NCBI GenBank assembly: GCA_947259625.1
Contig: CAMYMY010000018.1
Coordinates: 1 to 19,635 of the forward strand
Length of the DNA: 19,635 nucleotides
Direction: 5' to 3'
Source of the DNA: an uncultured Kiloniellales bacterium
GTDB lineage: Bacteria > Pseudomonadota > Alphaproteobacteria > Kiloniellales > JAKSDN01
The translations under genes and the position numbers were made by a program. Positions within the stretch are counted from its first letter, which is position 1; each line of letters starts with the position of its first letter. The notes under the pieces were generated by a model. It worked only from the letters and a program-made list of their open reading frames with translations. It did not search any database and was not told the origin of the DNA. Below are positions 9,067-15,813 of this stretch, one piece after another.

Positions 9067-10530
9067 TCAATCACCCGGAATCCCGATGCCGAACCACTTG
9101 TCGCGGACCGCCTCGTAGTCGCTGACCGGATCGTAGACATCCACCGGCAGCTTCAAGTCGGCGGCGGTCAACCGCCCCATGGTTGCGAGCTCGGCGTAGC
9201 TGGCCACCAGGTCGTCGCGCTGGGCACGCACGAGTTCCACCTGGGACACCAGTAGTTCCTGTTCGGCATCGAGCACATCCAGAACGGTGCGGGCCCCGAC
9301 CGCCTGTTCCTGGCGCACGCCCTCGAGCGCGATCGTGTTCGCCGCGACCCCGGCCGTGATCGACACGATCTGCCCGCGGGCGGTCTGGTAGGCCTCCCAG
9401 GCCCTGATGGCATTCTGTTCGACGGTCCGCCGCGCCGAGTCGATCTCGAGGCGTCGCTGGTTCGCGATCTGCTTGTCCTCGCGCACCTGGCTCGAGACCA
9501 ATCCCTGCTGATAGAGCGGGATGGTGACCTGGGCCAGGATCCGGTACTGGTCCGTTTCGCCGTTGTCGACGACGCTTTCCTCGCTGTGGCTGATGTCGCC
9601 GCTCAGCGAGACCTCGGGCAGGAACCGCCCGAGGTCCTCGCGTACTTGGTGCCGCGCAGCGGTCGCACTGAACTGGGCCGAAGCGAGGTTGGGATTCCGG
9701 GCCAGGGCGATATCGACGACAGTCTTCTGTTCGGCCGGCAAACCCTCCAGCTGCGGTGGCTGCACCAGGATCCCCGGGTAGATGCCGATCACCCGTTGAT
9801 AGATGGCGCGGCTCGACGCCAGGTTGCCCTCGGCGTCGATACGTTCCGCCGTCGCGCGCGCCAGGCGGGCCTCCGACTGGGCCACATCGGTACGGGTGAT
9901 CTCGCCCACCGTGAACCGGTCGCGGGCGGCCTCGAGCTCGCGGCTAAGCACCTGCTCGTTGTTGCGAGTGAGCCGCAGCACCGACTGGTCGCGCCAAACA
10001 TCCATATGGGCGATGACGGCATCCAGCAGTACGTCCTGCTCGGTCGCCGTCAGGCGCGCGCGCTGGGCCTCGACCTCGGCCTCGGCGCGGGCCGTTTCGG
10101 CCACGGTCCGGCCGCCGCGGTAAAGCGACTGGGTCACGCCGACCCCCACCTCCCAGGGTTCGGTCGTCTCCGTGTCGGAGCCCGAGTCCCCCTGGAACTC
10201 GCGGCGCTCGAGGCCGGCCGACCCGCCGACAGTGACCTGCGGCCGCCAGTTCGACAGCGCCTGCGGCACCCCTTCGTTGACGGACCGGAGCTGGGCGCGC
10301 GCCGCGAGCAGGTCCGGGTTCGAGCTGTAGGCCGTGGCGAGCGCCTCCTCGAGCGTCTGCGCGCCGGCGGGAGGCGTCACCGAAACGGCGACGGCAAGAC
10401 CCAGGACGATGCCCGGAGCGAGGCCCCGGCGGAGCGGACGGCGATCGCGACGAGGGATCATAGGGACCGGGTCCGGCTTGCCGGCGGCGGTCTGTCCAGT
10501 CAACCAATCAAGCATGGCGGTTCTGCCCAT
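9067..10530 (-). CDS. tolC: TolC-family outer-membrane efflux protein
   Basis: This is an outer-membrane channel protein of the TolC type, which forms a trimeric barrel plus a periplasmic alpha-helical tunnel for tripartite efflux pumps or type I secretion. A signal peptide (RRGLAPGIVLGLAVAVSV, about 35-51) ends at AGA, residue 57, followed by QTLEEALATAYSSNPDLLAAR, the standard start of the first OEP repeat. A second repeat starts near residue 280 with 'VVDIALARNPNLASAQ'. The mature length is about 430 residues. Three ATG starts are possible: 10530 (AAGGAAG directly upstream but very close), 10515 and 10461. The last gives a more usual signal peptide but has no ribosome-binding site, so the longest is kept with low certainty. 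No pump partner genes are in the window. It lies 95 bases from pcm; a TATAAA element at 10619-10624 could be a -10 box. Confidence 0.9.
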   Translation of the reverse strand: MGRTAMLDWLTGQTAAGKPDPVPMIPRRDRRPLRRGLAPGIVLGLAVAVSVTPPAGAQTLEEALATAYSSNPDLLAARAQLRSVNEGVPQALSNWRPQVTVGGSAGLERREFQGDSGSDTETTEPWEVGVGVTQSLYRGGRTVAETARAEAEVEAQRARLTATEQDVLLDAVIAHMDVWRDQSVLRLTRNNEQVLSRELEAARDRFTVGEITRTDVAQSEARLARATAERIDAEGNLASSRAIYQRVIGIYPGILVQPPQLEGLPAEQKTVVDIALARNPNLASAQFSATAARHQVREDLGRFLPEVSLSGDISHSEESVVDNGETDQYRILAQVTIPLYQQGLVSSQVREDKQIANQRRLEIDSARRTVEQNAIRAWEAYQTARGQIVSITAGVAANTIALEGVRQEQAVGARTVLDVLDAEQELLVSQVELVRAQRDDLVASYAELATMGRLTAADLKLPVDVYDPVSDYEAVRDKWFGIGIPGD

Positions 10531-10625
10531 CTTCCTTGACGCCTCGATCGGCCCCGCCGTCCGGCACGTGGTCCACGGCCGCGATTCCCGCTCGCTGCCC
10601 GACCGGGCGAACGCTCCGTTTATAC

Positions 10626-11279
10626 TCAGAACACAAAGCCGACCTCGCGCGTGAAGCCCGGCAGGAACGGCGTCGCCGCGTCGAACAGCACCCGGTGCGA
10701 CGGCACGCCTGCGATCCGCTGCGTCAAAGTCCCCCGGCCAAGGCCCGCCTGGTCGCGAACCACGGCGACCAGACGACCCCCCTCGGCCAACTGGTCACAA
10801 ATCGTCTGCGGCACTTCGGCCACGCTTCCGCCGACCAGTATCACGTTGTAAGGCCCCTGCTTGGCGTAACCCTCGGTCAAGGCACCCTCGACCACGAGGA
10901 CGTTGTCGACGCCGAGCCCGCTCAAGGTCTGCCCGGCCTGCTCGGCGAGGCCGGCATCGCTCTCCAGCGCCACCACGGTGGCGGCAAGCTGCGCCAGGAT
11001 CGCGCTCGCGTAGCCGGTACCACAGCCGATATCGAGCACAACGTCGCCGGGCTCGACGGCGGCGGCCTGCAACAGTCGGGCCAGCACCCGGGGCTCCATA
11101 AGATAGCGGTCCTCGGCAATGCTCACGTCCTTGTCGACGTAGGCGATGCCCCGCTTGGCCTCCGGTACGAAGAGCTCCCGCGGGACGGATTCAAAAGCCG
11201 CCACGATCTGCGGATCCGAAACCTTGTTGGGCCGCAGCTGGCTCTCCACCATGTTCGCGCGCGCGCCGGCGTAGTCCAC
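10626..11279 (-). CDS. pcm: protein-L-isoaspartate O-methyltransferase
   Basis: This 217-residue SAM-dependent methyltransferase is of the PCMT family, which repairs isoaspartyl residues in aged proteins. Visible features are the conserved N-terminal NMVESQLRPN, the substrate-binding region ESVPRELFVPE, and the SAM motif VLDIGCGTGYASAIL near residues 91-105. The frame is open to an ATG at 11375, but homologues begin with xDYAxARxNMV, and the GTG at 11279 gives exactly that with GGGGA upstream. A good promoter (11347-11375) also overlaps the longer start, making translation from it unlikely. Family members next to tolC in alphaproteobacteria may have changed substrate, so the name is at family level. 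Confidence 0.86.
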   Translation of the reverse strand: MDYAGARANMVESQLRPNKVSDPQIVAAFESVPRELFVPEAKRGIAYVDKDVSIAEDRYLMEPRVLARLLQAAAVEPGDVVLDIGCGTGYASAILAQLAATVVALESDAGLAEQAGQTLSGLGVDNVLVVEGALTEGYAKQGPYNVILVGGSVAEVPQTICDQLAEGGRLVAVVRDQAGLGRGTLTQRIAGVPSHRVLFDAATPFLPGFTREVGFVF

Positions 11280-11346
11280 GACTGTTCCCCAGCTCCCCTT
11301 GTTCGGCGGCGGCCTTCGCGCCGTTGCCGTGCCAACCAGAGGCAGA

Positions 11347-11375
11347 GTTTTACGGAGGAACAGCGGGAAAGACAA
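11347..11375 (-). promoter_or_regulatory. sigma70-like promoter of pcm
   Basis: On the minus strand TTGTCT (11375-11370) and TAAAAC (11352-11347) are spaced by exactly 17 bases. Transcription would begin near 11340, about 60 bases before the GTG start of pcm. It would probably drive the pcm, tolC-like, popZ-like and valS run unless internal promoters exist. Confidence 0.5.
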
Positions 11376-11436
11376 GGCACGACGATGCGTCCGGACCAGC
11401 CCCGCCCCGGGCCCGGCCGCACACGCCGCGCCGCGC

Positions 11437-11465
11437 TTGACCCTCGCCTACGCGCCTCTTATATG
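11437..11465 (+). promoter_or_regulatory. sigma70 promoter of tRNA-Cys
   Basis: TTGACC at 11437-11442 and TATATG at 11460-11465 are separated by 17 bases. The predicted start near 11472 is about 30 bases before the mature tRNA end, a usual tRNA-gene layout. Confidence 0.7.
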
Positions 11466-11500
11466 TCGCGGACTTCGCGGCGCGCCTTTCGCCCGCCCCC

Positions 11501-11574
11501 GGCCCGGTGGCAGAGTGGCTATGCAGGGGACTGCAAATCCCCGTACGTCGGTTCGATTCCGGCCCGGGCCTCCA
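11501..11574 (+). tRNA. tRNA-Cys (anticodon GCA)
   Basis: The 74 bases fold as a cloverleaf. The acceptor stem is GGCCCGG / CCGGGCC, the anticodon stem GGGGA / TCCCC has loop CTGCAAA giving anticodon GCA, and the T arm is GTCGG-TTCGATT-CCGGC. The discriminator base is T, the cysteine identity element, and the 3' CCA is encoded. It has its own promoter. No T-rich terminator is visible after it. Confidence 0.97.
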
Positions 11575-11687
11575 CCAGATCGACCGCCAAACCATCATTG
11601 GCTGCGCCCGGCGCCGCGCCCCGCTTGCAACGCGCCTGCACTTCGCCGCAAAGTATGCGCAGGCGACCGCCGCGGGGGACCGTCTTT

Positions 11688-12599
11688 ATGAAACTAACGC
11701 TGCTGGGGACCGGCTGTCCGGCCGTGCACACCGAGCGCTACGGCCCGGCCCAGGTGGTTTGCCACGGGCGCGCGGCCGTGCTGGTCGACTGCGGCTCTGG
11801 GGTGACCCAGCGGCTGCTGGCCGCGGGGCTCTCGGGCCGGGACCTGGACGCGGTGCTGTTCACCCACCTGCACTCGGACCATATCGTCGATCTGTTTCAG
11901 CTCGTGATCTCGAGCTGGCACCAGGGCCGCGACCGGCCGCAGAGGGTCTACGGACCGCCGGGCACCCGGCGCTACGTCGAGGGCCTGATGGCGCTGTGGC
12001 GCCCCGAGCTCGACCAGCGCATCGCCCACGAGCGCCGCCCCTCGACCGCGGCGCTCGAAGTCGAGGTCGTGGAGTTCGGCGCAGGCGAGGTGCTCGCCCT
12101 GGACGGCCTGAAGGTCGAGGCGGTCGAGGTCGACCACCGGCCGGTCGAGCACGCCTACGGCTTCGTCTTCGAGGCGGACGGCGCGCGCCTCGTGCTGTCC
12201 GGCGACACCCGCCCCTGCCCGGACCTGACCCGGGCCGCACGCGGCGCCGACCTGCTGGTCCACGAGGTCTTCGTGCACCGCGAGCTGCCCGTTGTGGGCG
12301 GCCTGCGCAGCGCCGAGACGGTCGCGAACGTGGCCGCCTACCACACCCTCTCCGACCAAGTCGGCAAGGTCGCGGCCGAAGCGGGGGTCGGCGTTCTGGT
12401 GCTGACCCACTTCGTGCCGCCCGGCTGCGACCGCGGGGCGCTGCTGGCCGAGGTGGCCGCCGACTTCGACGGGCCGGTGGTGCTCGGCGAGGACCTCATG
12501 ACCCTCGATCCGATTCGGCGCAGCGTCGCCCACGGCGGCGCGATGCTCGGCCTTGGCCGTCGCGCGCCCGCCGAAACTGACGGTGAAACAGCGGGTTAA
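11688..12599 (+). CDS. MBL-fold metallo-hydrolase, RNase Z-like
   Basis: This 303-residue metallo-beta-lactamase-fold protein is of the RNase Z/ElaC-like group. Zinc ligands are visible: HLHSDH (His60, His62, Asp64, His65), His150 in VEVDHRP, Asp173 in LSGDT and His241 in LTHFVPP, with His219 in the AAYHTLSDQ motif. The N-terminal MKLTLLGTGCP is typical. Related proteins include tRNase Z, which cuts tRNA 3' trailers, but many such genes encode hydrolases of small molecules; a clear tRNA-binding exosite arm is not evident, so tRNase activity is only possible. The ATG at 11688 has GGGGGAC upstream. The open frame extends further 5' through the tRNA-Cys, which is not coding. No terminator is visible at its end, which runs straight into AT-rich DNA. 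Confidence 0.85.
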   Translation: MKLTLLGTGCPAVHTERYGPAQVVCHGRAAVLVDCGSGVTQRLLAAGLSGRDLDAVLFTHLHSDHIVDLFQLVISSWHQGRDRPQRVYGPPGTRRYVEGLMALWRPELDQRIAHERRPSTAALEVEVVEFGAGEVLALDGLKVEAVEVDHRPVEHAYGFVFEADGARLVLSGDTRPCPDLTRAARGADLLVHEVFVHRELPVVGGLRSAETVANVAAYHTLSDQVGKVAAEAGVGVLVLTHFVPPGCDRGALLAEVAADFDGPVVLGEDLMTLDPIRRSVAHGGAMLGLGRRAPAETDGETAG

Positions 12600-12780
12600 G
12601 AATTCAAAAGAATTTATTCAATATTTTTCCAGCAATATACAAATATTATAGCGAAAATATAAAGCAAACTACAATGTGAGTACTTATACTAGTGGCGTTT
12701 ATTCTATTATTTTAACTTTTCATAAAGAATTTCTATCTACATTATTTATACATTCAGAGCTTAAACGGCTTCCGGAGGGT
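12600..12780. other. AT-rich intergenic island
   Basis: About 180 bases here are roughly three-quarters A+T, in sharp contrast to the GC-rich DNA on both sides. The edges are abrupt: one lies at the stop codon of the MBL-fold gene and the other at the ribosome-binding site of the 31-codon ORF. It contains several -10-like hexamers (TATTAT, TATACT, TTTATA) and a small inverted repeat, AATTC-AAAA-GAATT, near its left end. It is best read as the regulatory region of the small ORF, or as a remnant of foreign DNA. No known riboswitch fold is recognised. Confidence 0.75.
12717..12745 (+). promoter_or_regulatory. candidate promoter of the 31-codon ORF
   Basis: TTTTCA (12717-12722) and CATTAT (12740-12745) are 17 bases apart, each matching four of six consensus bases. 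The predicted start near 12752 leaves a leader of about 32 bases. AT-rich DNA gives many such matches, so confidence is low; other -10-like boxes upstream lack a paired -35. Confidence 0.3.
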
Positions 12781-12783
12781 CTC

Positions 12784-12879
12784 ATGGGGCAGCCAATGTC
12801 CAACCGCAGCAAGTCCGTCGTCTACAGCGCCACTGTGATCCTGGCCGCCATCTCGGTTTGGAATTTCGGACTATTCTGA
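12784..12879 (+). CDS. 31-residue hydrophobic peptide, function unknown
   Basis: This small ORF starts at ATG 12784, five bases after a strong GGAGGG. It has a polar, basic N-terminus (MGQPMSNRSK) and then one hydrophobic segment of about 20 residues (VVYSATVILAAISVWNFGLF) that runs to the C-terminus, as in a single-span membrane peptide. An internal ATG at 12796 would give 27 residues. Its codon use is GC-rich like the chromosome, unlike the AT-rich DNA before it. The stop lies in a tandemly duplicated 16-mer, and a rho-independent terminator follows 35 bases later, so it forms a self-contained transcript. I do not recognise the peptide. Size and shape are compatible with a type I toxin-like or regulatory membrane peptide; this is inference. 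Confidence 0.55.
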   Translation: MGQPMSNRSKSVVYSATVILAAISVWNFGLF

Positions 12880-12896
12880 CTTCGGACTATTCTGAC
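12865..12896. repeat. 16-bp perfect tandem duplication
   Basis: The 16-mer TTCGGACTATTCTGAC occurs twice head to tail (12865-12880 and 12881-12896) with no mismatch. The first copy contains the last codons and TGA stop of the 31-codon ORF. The unit is not a multiple of three, so the second copy is out of frame and untranslated. Confidence 0.95.
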
Positions 12897-12898
12897 AA
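12870..12898 (-). promoter_or_regulatory. candidate antisense promoter facing the 31-codon ORF
   Basis: On the minus strand TTGTCA (12898-12893; five of six consensus) and AATAGT (12875-12870; four of six) are spaced by exactly 17 bases. The two boxes lie in the two copies of the tandem duplication, so the duplication creates the pair. Transcription would start near 12863 and run back over the small ORF and its ribosome-binding site. This is a motif match only. Confidence 0.35.
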
Positions 12899-12913
12899 TG
12901 CTCTCACAACCTG

Positions 12914-12938
12914 CCCCCCGCCCAGGCGGGGGTTTTTC
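12914..12938 (+). terminator. rho-independent terminator of the small unit
   Basis: CCCCCGCC (12915-12922) pairs with GGCGGGGG (12925-12932). In practice this is about seven base pairs with a 4-base loop, followed at once by TTTTTC. It is on the plus strand and ends the small-ORF transcript. The next gene is on the opposite strand, so it is not an attenuator for a downstream plus-strand gene. Confidence 0.85.
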
Positions 12939-13077
12939 TTGCCGGCGTCGACAGACCTCGGGTTTACGTGCACGCGGCTCCGTGCGCGCGCAGGACGGGC
13001 CGCCGGCGGCCTGCAAGGCCGACCGGCGTTGACCCGAATCCTGCGACGTGGCGCTGGCCCCCGGCCGGTTGCCGGAG

Positions 13078-13839
13078 TCAGTTGATCTCCCAGGCGCCGT
13101 CGCTCGCCTTGCAGGCGCGGAACGTCTCCTTCGCCGGCTCGCCGGTGCCCACGATCACGGTGTAGTTGACCGTGCGGCAGGCGGTCGCGACGGTCGAGTC
13201 CTCGACCACCACGTCCTTGCCCAGCTTGTCGGCATCCAGGTCGATCTCGTCCTCGCGCAACACGGGGGCCCGCTTCGACTTGATCGGGCCGACTAGCTTG
13301 GCAAAGACGTAACCGACGGCCTTGCCGTCTATGCCGACCATGATCCACTTGCCGCCCTCGACCCTGCCGATGGCGGTGAACTTCTCGCCCTTGGCCAGGC
13401 CGCCGACGAGTCGGTTGCCGGTGCCGGGGGCCGCGCGCAGGTTGGCGTTGCGCTGCGCCGACCAGACCTGAGCGATCAGCTCCAAGCCGGGCGAGGCCGC
13501 GATCCCCTTGTTCCGGGCGGTCTGGATCTGGCGCTCGTCCATCTCCTTCTTGCCGGGGGTGATGACCGCACGGGTCCCGGTCTTGGGATTGCTCCAGGTA
13601 ACCGCCTTGCCGGCGGGGGTCCATTCCAGCGCCCGGGCCGAGGCCTTTTCGATGGCGATCGCGTCGTCCTCGCTCAAATCGCCGCCGACCTGCCGGGCGA
13701 TGTAGTTGCCGTCGGATCCGCCGAACCATCCGCCGATCGTGTCCGAGGATGTCGCGGCCATCTCCTTGACCGACTCGCAACCGGCCAGCAGACCGGCGGC
13801 CAGGCACAGCATTCCGACCTTGGAAGCAGCCGTCTTCAT
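13078..13839 (-). CDS. lipoprotein with 17-kDa-antigen-like and SH3-like domains
   Basis: This 253-residue protein has a lipoprotein signal peptide with lipobox LLAG-C (Cys21). Residues 70-95 (ALEWTPAGKAVTWSNPKTGT and following) resemble the conserved segment of rickettsial 17-kDa surface-antigen-like proteins. Residues of about 124-184 form a bacterial SH3-like domain (RNANLRAAPGTGNRLVGGL ... GYVFAKLVGP), typical of envelope proteins that bind peptidoglycan or peptides. The C-terminal part has Cys221 and Cys243 in a pattern (CRTVNYTV ... FRACKASDGAWEI) also seen at the end of surface-antigen family proteins. It would be anchored in a membrane facing the periplasm. The ATG at 13839 has GGGAG eight bases upstream; a GTG one codon earlier is possible. 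The gene is convergent with the small ORF unit. The exact role is unknown. Confidence 0.8.
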   Translation of the reverse strand: MKTAASKVGMLCLAAGLLAGCESVKEMAATSSDTIGGWFGGSDGNYIARQVGGDLSEDDAIAIEKASARALEWTPAGKAVTWSNPKTGTRAVITPGKKEMDERQIQTARNKGIAASPGLELIAQVWSAQRNANLRAAPGTGNRLVGGLAKGEKFTAIGRVEGGKWIMVGIDGKAVGYVFAKLVGPIKSKRAPVLREDEIDLDADKLGKDVVVEDSTVATACRTVNYTVIVGTGEPAKETFRACKASDGAWEIN

Positions 13840-14072
13840 CACATGATCTCCCTCATGACTTCCACGAAATAGACTGGCGCCCTCCGGTTTCTCCGAAACT
13901 CGATCTCTGGGGGTGCGGTGAGAAGCCGAAGACCGTCACCAATTTCTACGCCGCGAAATATCAAGGTATGATTAAACATGGCCTGAGATCGGACCCGGTC
14001 GTCGGCTCGCACGGCCCGTGGCGGCCGGCGGGTGAGGTGGGGCGGGGCGAAGCGTCCGCAACACCAAACAAT
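13840..14072. other. non-coding gap between lipoprotein gene and tRNA-Asn promoter
   Basis: This is a divergent intergenic stretch. It must hold the promoter of the lipoprotein gene, but I found no convincing -35/-10 pair for it. A short AT-rich patch at about 13945-13980 is the likeliest place. No small ORF with a ribosome-binding site and no terminator hairpin is apparent. Confidence 0.5.
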
Positions 14073-14101
14073 TTGCAGGGCCCTCGACGGTTTGTTATAA
14101 C
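14073..14101 (+). promoter_or_regulatory. sigma70 promoter of tRNA-Asn
   Basis: TTGCAG (14073-14078) and TATAAC (14096-14101) are exactly 17 bases apart. The predicted start near 14108 is about 55 bases before the tRNA. Confidence 0.75.
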
Positions 14102-14163
14102 CCCGCCGCCCGCCCGCTGGGCCGGGCCGACGCGCATACCGGCAGGAGCCCGGGTGCCCCTGA

Positions 14164-14239
<76 letters not shown>

Positions 14240-14245
14240 ATACGG

Positions 14246-14279
14246 AAGAGGGCCCGGCCTTGGGCGGCCGGGCCCTCTT
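14246..14279 (+). terminator. terminator hairpin after tRNA-Asn
   Basis: A perfect 14-bp stem, AAGAGGGCCCGGCC (14246-14259) and GGCCGGGCCCTCTT (14266-14279), has a 6-base loop and starts seven bases after the tRNA. The 3' arm ends in CTCTT and no long T-run follows, but its position and strength make it the likely end of the tRNA transcript. Confidence 0.75.
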
Positions 14280-14469
14280 GCCGACCGGGGCAGGGCGACG
14301 CCCGGAGGAGAGCAACCGAGAGCCTTGGCTTGTCGCTTCCTGTGCTTCCTGAACGCCAATCTGTCGATTCGCCGCTGGCGGTTGTCGCTCTGGCGCCAAG
14401 ATCCGAGTGCCTTTTGGGCTATTGCTGGGGCGGTCAATCGCGATCAAAGCCCGATAAGGAGCGTCCCCC

Positions 14470-15813
14470 ATGGCCCTGCCCCCGCACGTCAAGACCGTCG
14501 TCATCGGCGCCGGGATTCACGGTCTCTCGACCGCTTGGCACCTGGCCGCGAGGCTGAAGGCCCAGGGCAAGGGCGGCGGCAAGGGCATCCTGGTGCTCGA
14601 CAAGACCGCGATCGCCGCCGGGGCCAGTGGGATCGCCTGCGGCGTGGTGCGCAACAACTACTACCAGCCGGCCATGCGCGAGCTTATGGCCCAGTGCGTC
14701 GAAGTCTGGGAGAGCGATCCCGCGGCCTTCAGCTATCACTCCGTGGGCTACATGCAGATCAGCCCCGAGGCCATGCGCGACGACGTGGCCGCGATCCACG
14801 AGCAGCAGAAGGCGATCGGCTACGAGTCGCTCTTCGTCGAGGGCGCGGGTGCCTCCGAGGTTTACATGAAGGGCCTGTTCGACGACTGGCAGGCCCGGGG
14901 CATCACCTCGGTGCTGCACGAGAAAAAGGGCGGCTACGCCAACAACACCGCCGCGATCTACGGCCTGGCCAAGAAGGCGGAGGATCTGGGCGTGCGCATC
15001 GCGACCGGCATCGAGGTGACCGGGTTTCGGAGCGGCCATGCCGCAGCCGCGGTCGCGGCGGTCGAAACCGACAAGGGAGTGATCGAGTGCGATCAAATCG
15101 TGGTGGCGGTGGGCCCCTGGATCAACCGGCTCTGGACTCTGCTCGAGCTGCCCAAGACCGTGACCATCAAGGGCCGCGACGGCGGGCGGCACGAGGATAT
15201 CCCCATGTGGCGCTACTGGGCGCTCGAGGAAGGCACGCTAGGGGTCGATCCGAATCTGCAGAAGACCAACGACGGGGCCATGCCGCCGGTGATCCACGTG
15301 GACACCGACGCGCCGCTTCGCTCCGACGTGGACGGCTCGCTGATCACCGAGCAGATGTGGGGCATCTACTACAAGCCGGACTTCAACTTCGGCGGCGTCC
15401 AGGGCGGCGCCATGCCGCAGAAGGTCGAGGTGCCCGCGGATCAGGTCGCCGTCGATCCCTACGGTCCGGACTCGCCGGACTTCGTGGTCGACGACAATTT
15501 CGCCCACATGTGGTGCTCGGCGCTCGCCTTCTGCCAGAAACGCTTCCAAGGGCAGATCGGCAGGTACAAGAAGGAGCCCTCTGGCGGGCTCGGCTGCTTC
15601 ACGCCGGATTCCTTCCCGGTGTTCGACCGTTTCCGCGAGAACGTGTTCGTGATCGCGGACTCCAACCACGGCTACAAGATGATCGGGGTCGGCAAGCTGG
15701 TCGCCGAGGAGCTGCTGGGCGGCGGCTCCGCGCTGCTCGACCCCTTCGGCTTCGCGCGCTACGCCGAGGGCCGGCTGCACCCGGTCTCCCACAGTCCTTT
15801 CCCGTGGAGTTGA
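14470..15813 (+). CDS. FAD-dependent oxidoreductase, DAO family
   Basis: This 447-residue flavoprotein belongs to the D-amino-acid oxidase/glycine oxidase/sarcosine oxidase family. The N-terminal Rossmann motif VVIGAGIHGLSTAWHLA has GAGIHG at 13-18 with Asp44 at the end of the second strand for FAD ribose binding, and GASGIACGVVRNNY follows at 51-64 as in sarcosine-oxidase-beta-like proteins. A C-terminal FAD segment (VFVIADSNHGYKMIGVGKLVAEELLGG) is present. Such enzymes oxidise a secondary or primary amine to imine, passing electrons to oxygen or a carrier. The substrate is not determined; N-methyl amino acids are plausible. The ATG at 14470 has AAGGAG eight bases upstream. The gap from tRNA-Asn shows no clear promoter. 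Confidence 0.85.
   Translation: MALPPHVKTVVIGAGIHGLSTAWHLAARLKAQGKGGGKGILVLDKTAIAAGASGIACGVVRNNYYQPAMRELMAQCVEVWESDPAAFSYHSVGYMQISPEAMRDDVAAIHEQQKAIGYESLFVEGAGASEVYMKGLFDDWQARGITSVLHEKKGGYANNTAAIYGLAKKAEDLGVRIATGIEVTGFRSGHAAAAVAAVETDKGVIECDQIVVAVGPWINRLWTLLELPKTVTIKGRDGGRHEDIPMWRYWALEEGTLGVDPNLQKTNDGAMPPVIHVDTDAPLRSDVDGSLITEQMWGIYYKPDFNFGGVQGGAMPQKVEVPADQVAVDPYGPDSPDFVVDDNFAHMWCSALAFCQKRFQGQIGRYKKEPSGGLGCFTPDSFPVFDRFRENVFVIADSNHGYKMIGVGKLVAEELLGGGSALLDPFGFARYAEGRLHPVSHSPFPWS

Noticed and set aside
11280..11375. N-terminal extension of pcm to ATG 11375
   Set aside because: A promoter match overlaps that ATG, and homologues start at the position of GTG 11279.
10536..11687. Upstream extension of the MBL-fold gene frame
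   Set aside because: It passes antisense to pcm and straight through tRNA-Cys; the family start MKLTLLGTG and a ribosome-binding site place the start at 11688.
12600..12620. Terminator after the MBL-fold gene (AATTC-AAAA-GAATT)
   Set aside because: Only five A/T-rich base pairs plus a wobble, too weak to end transcription.
12676..12783. 36-codon extension of the small ORF into the AT-rich island (GTG 12676)
   Set aside because: No ribosome-binding site at that GTG, composition unlike the ORF, and a strong site directly before ATG 12784.
12998..13011. 14-base palindrome GGCCGCCGGCGGCC
   Set aside because: Such palindromes are frequent by chance in DNA this GC-rich; no T-run or repeat partner supports a role.
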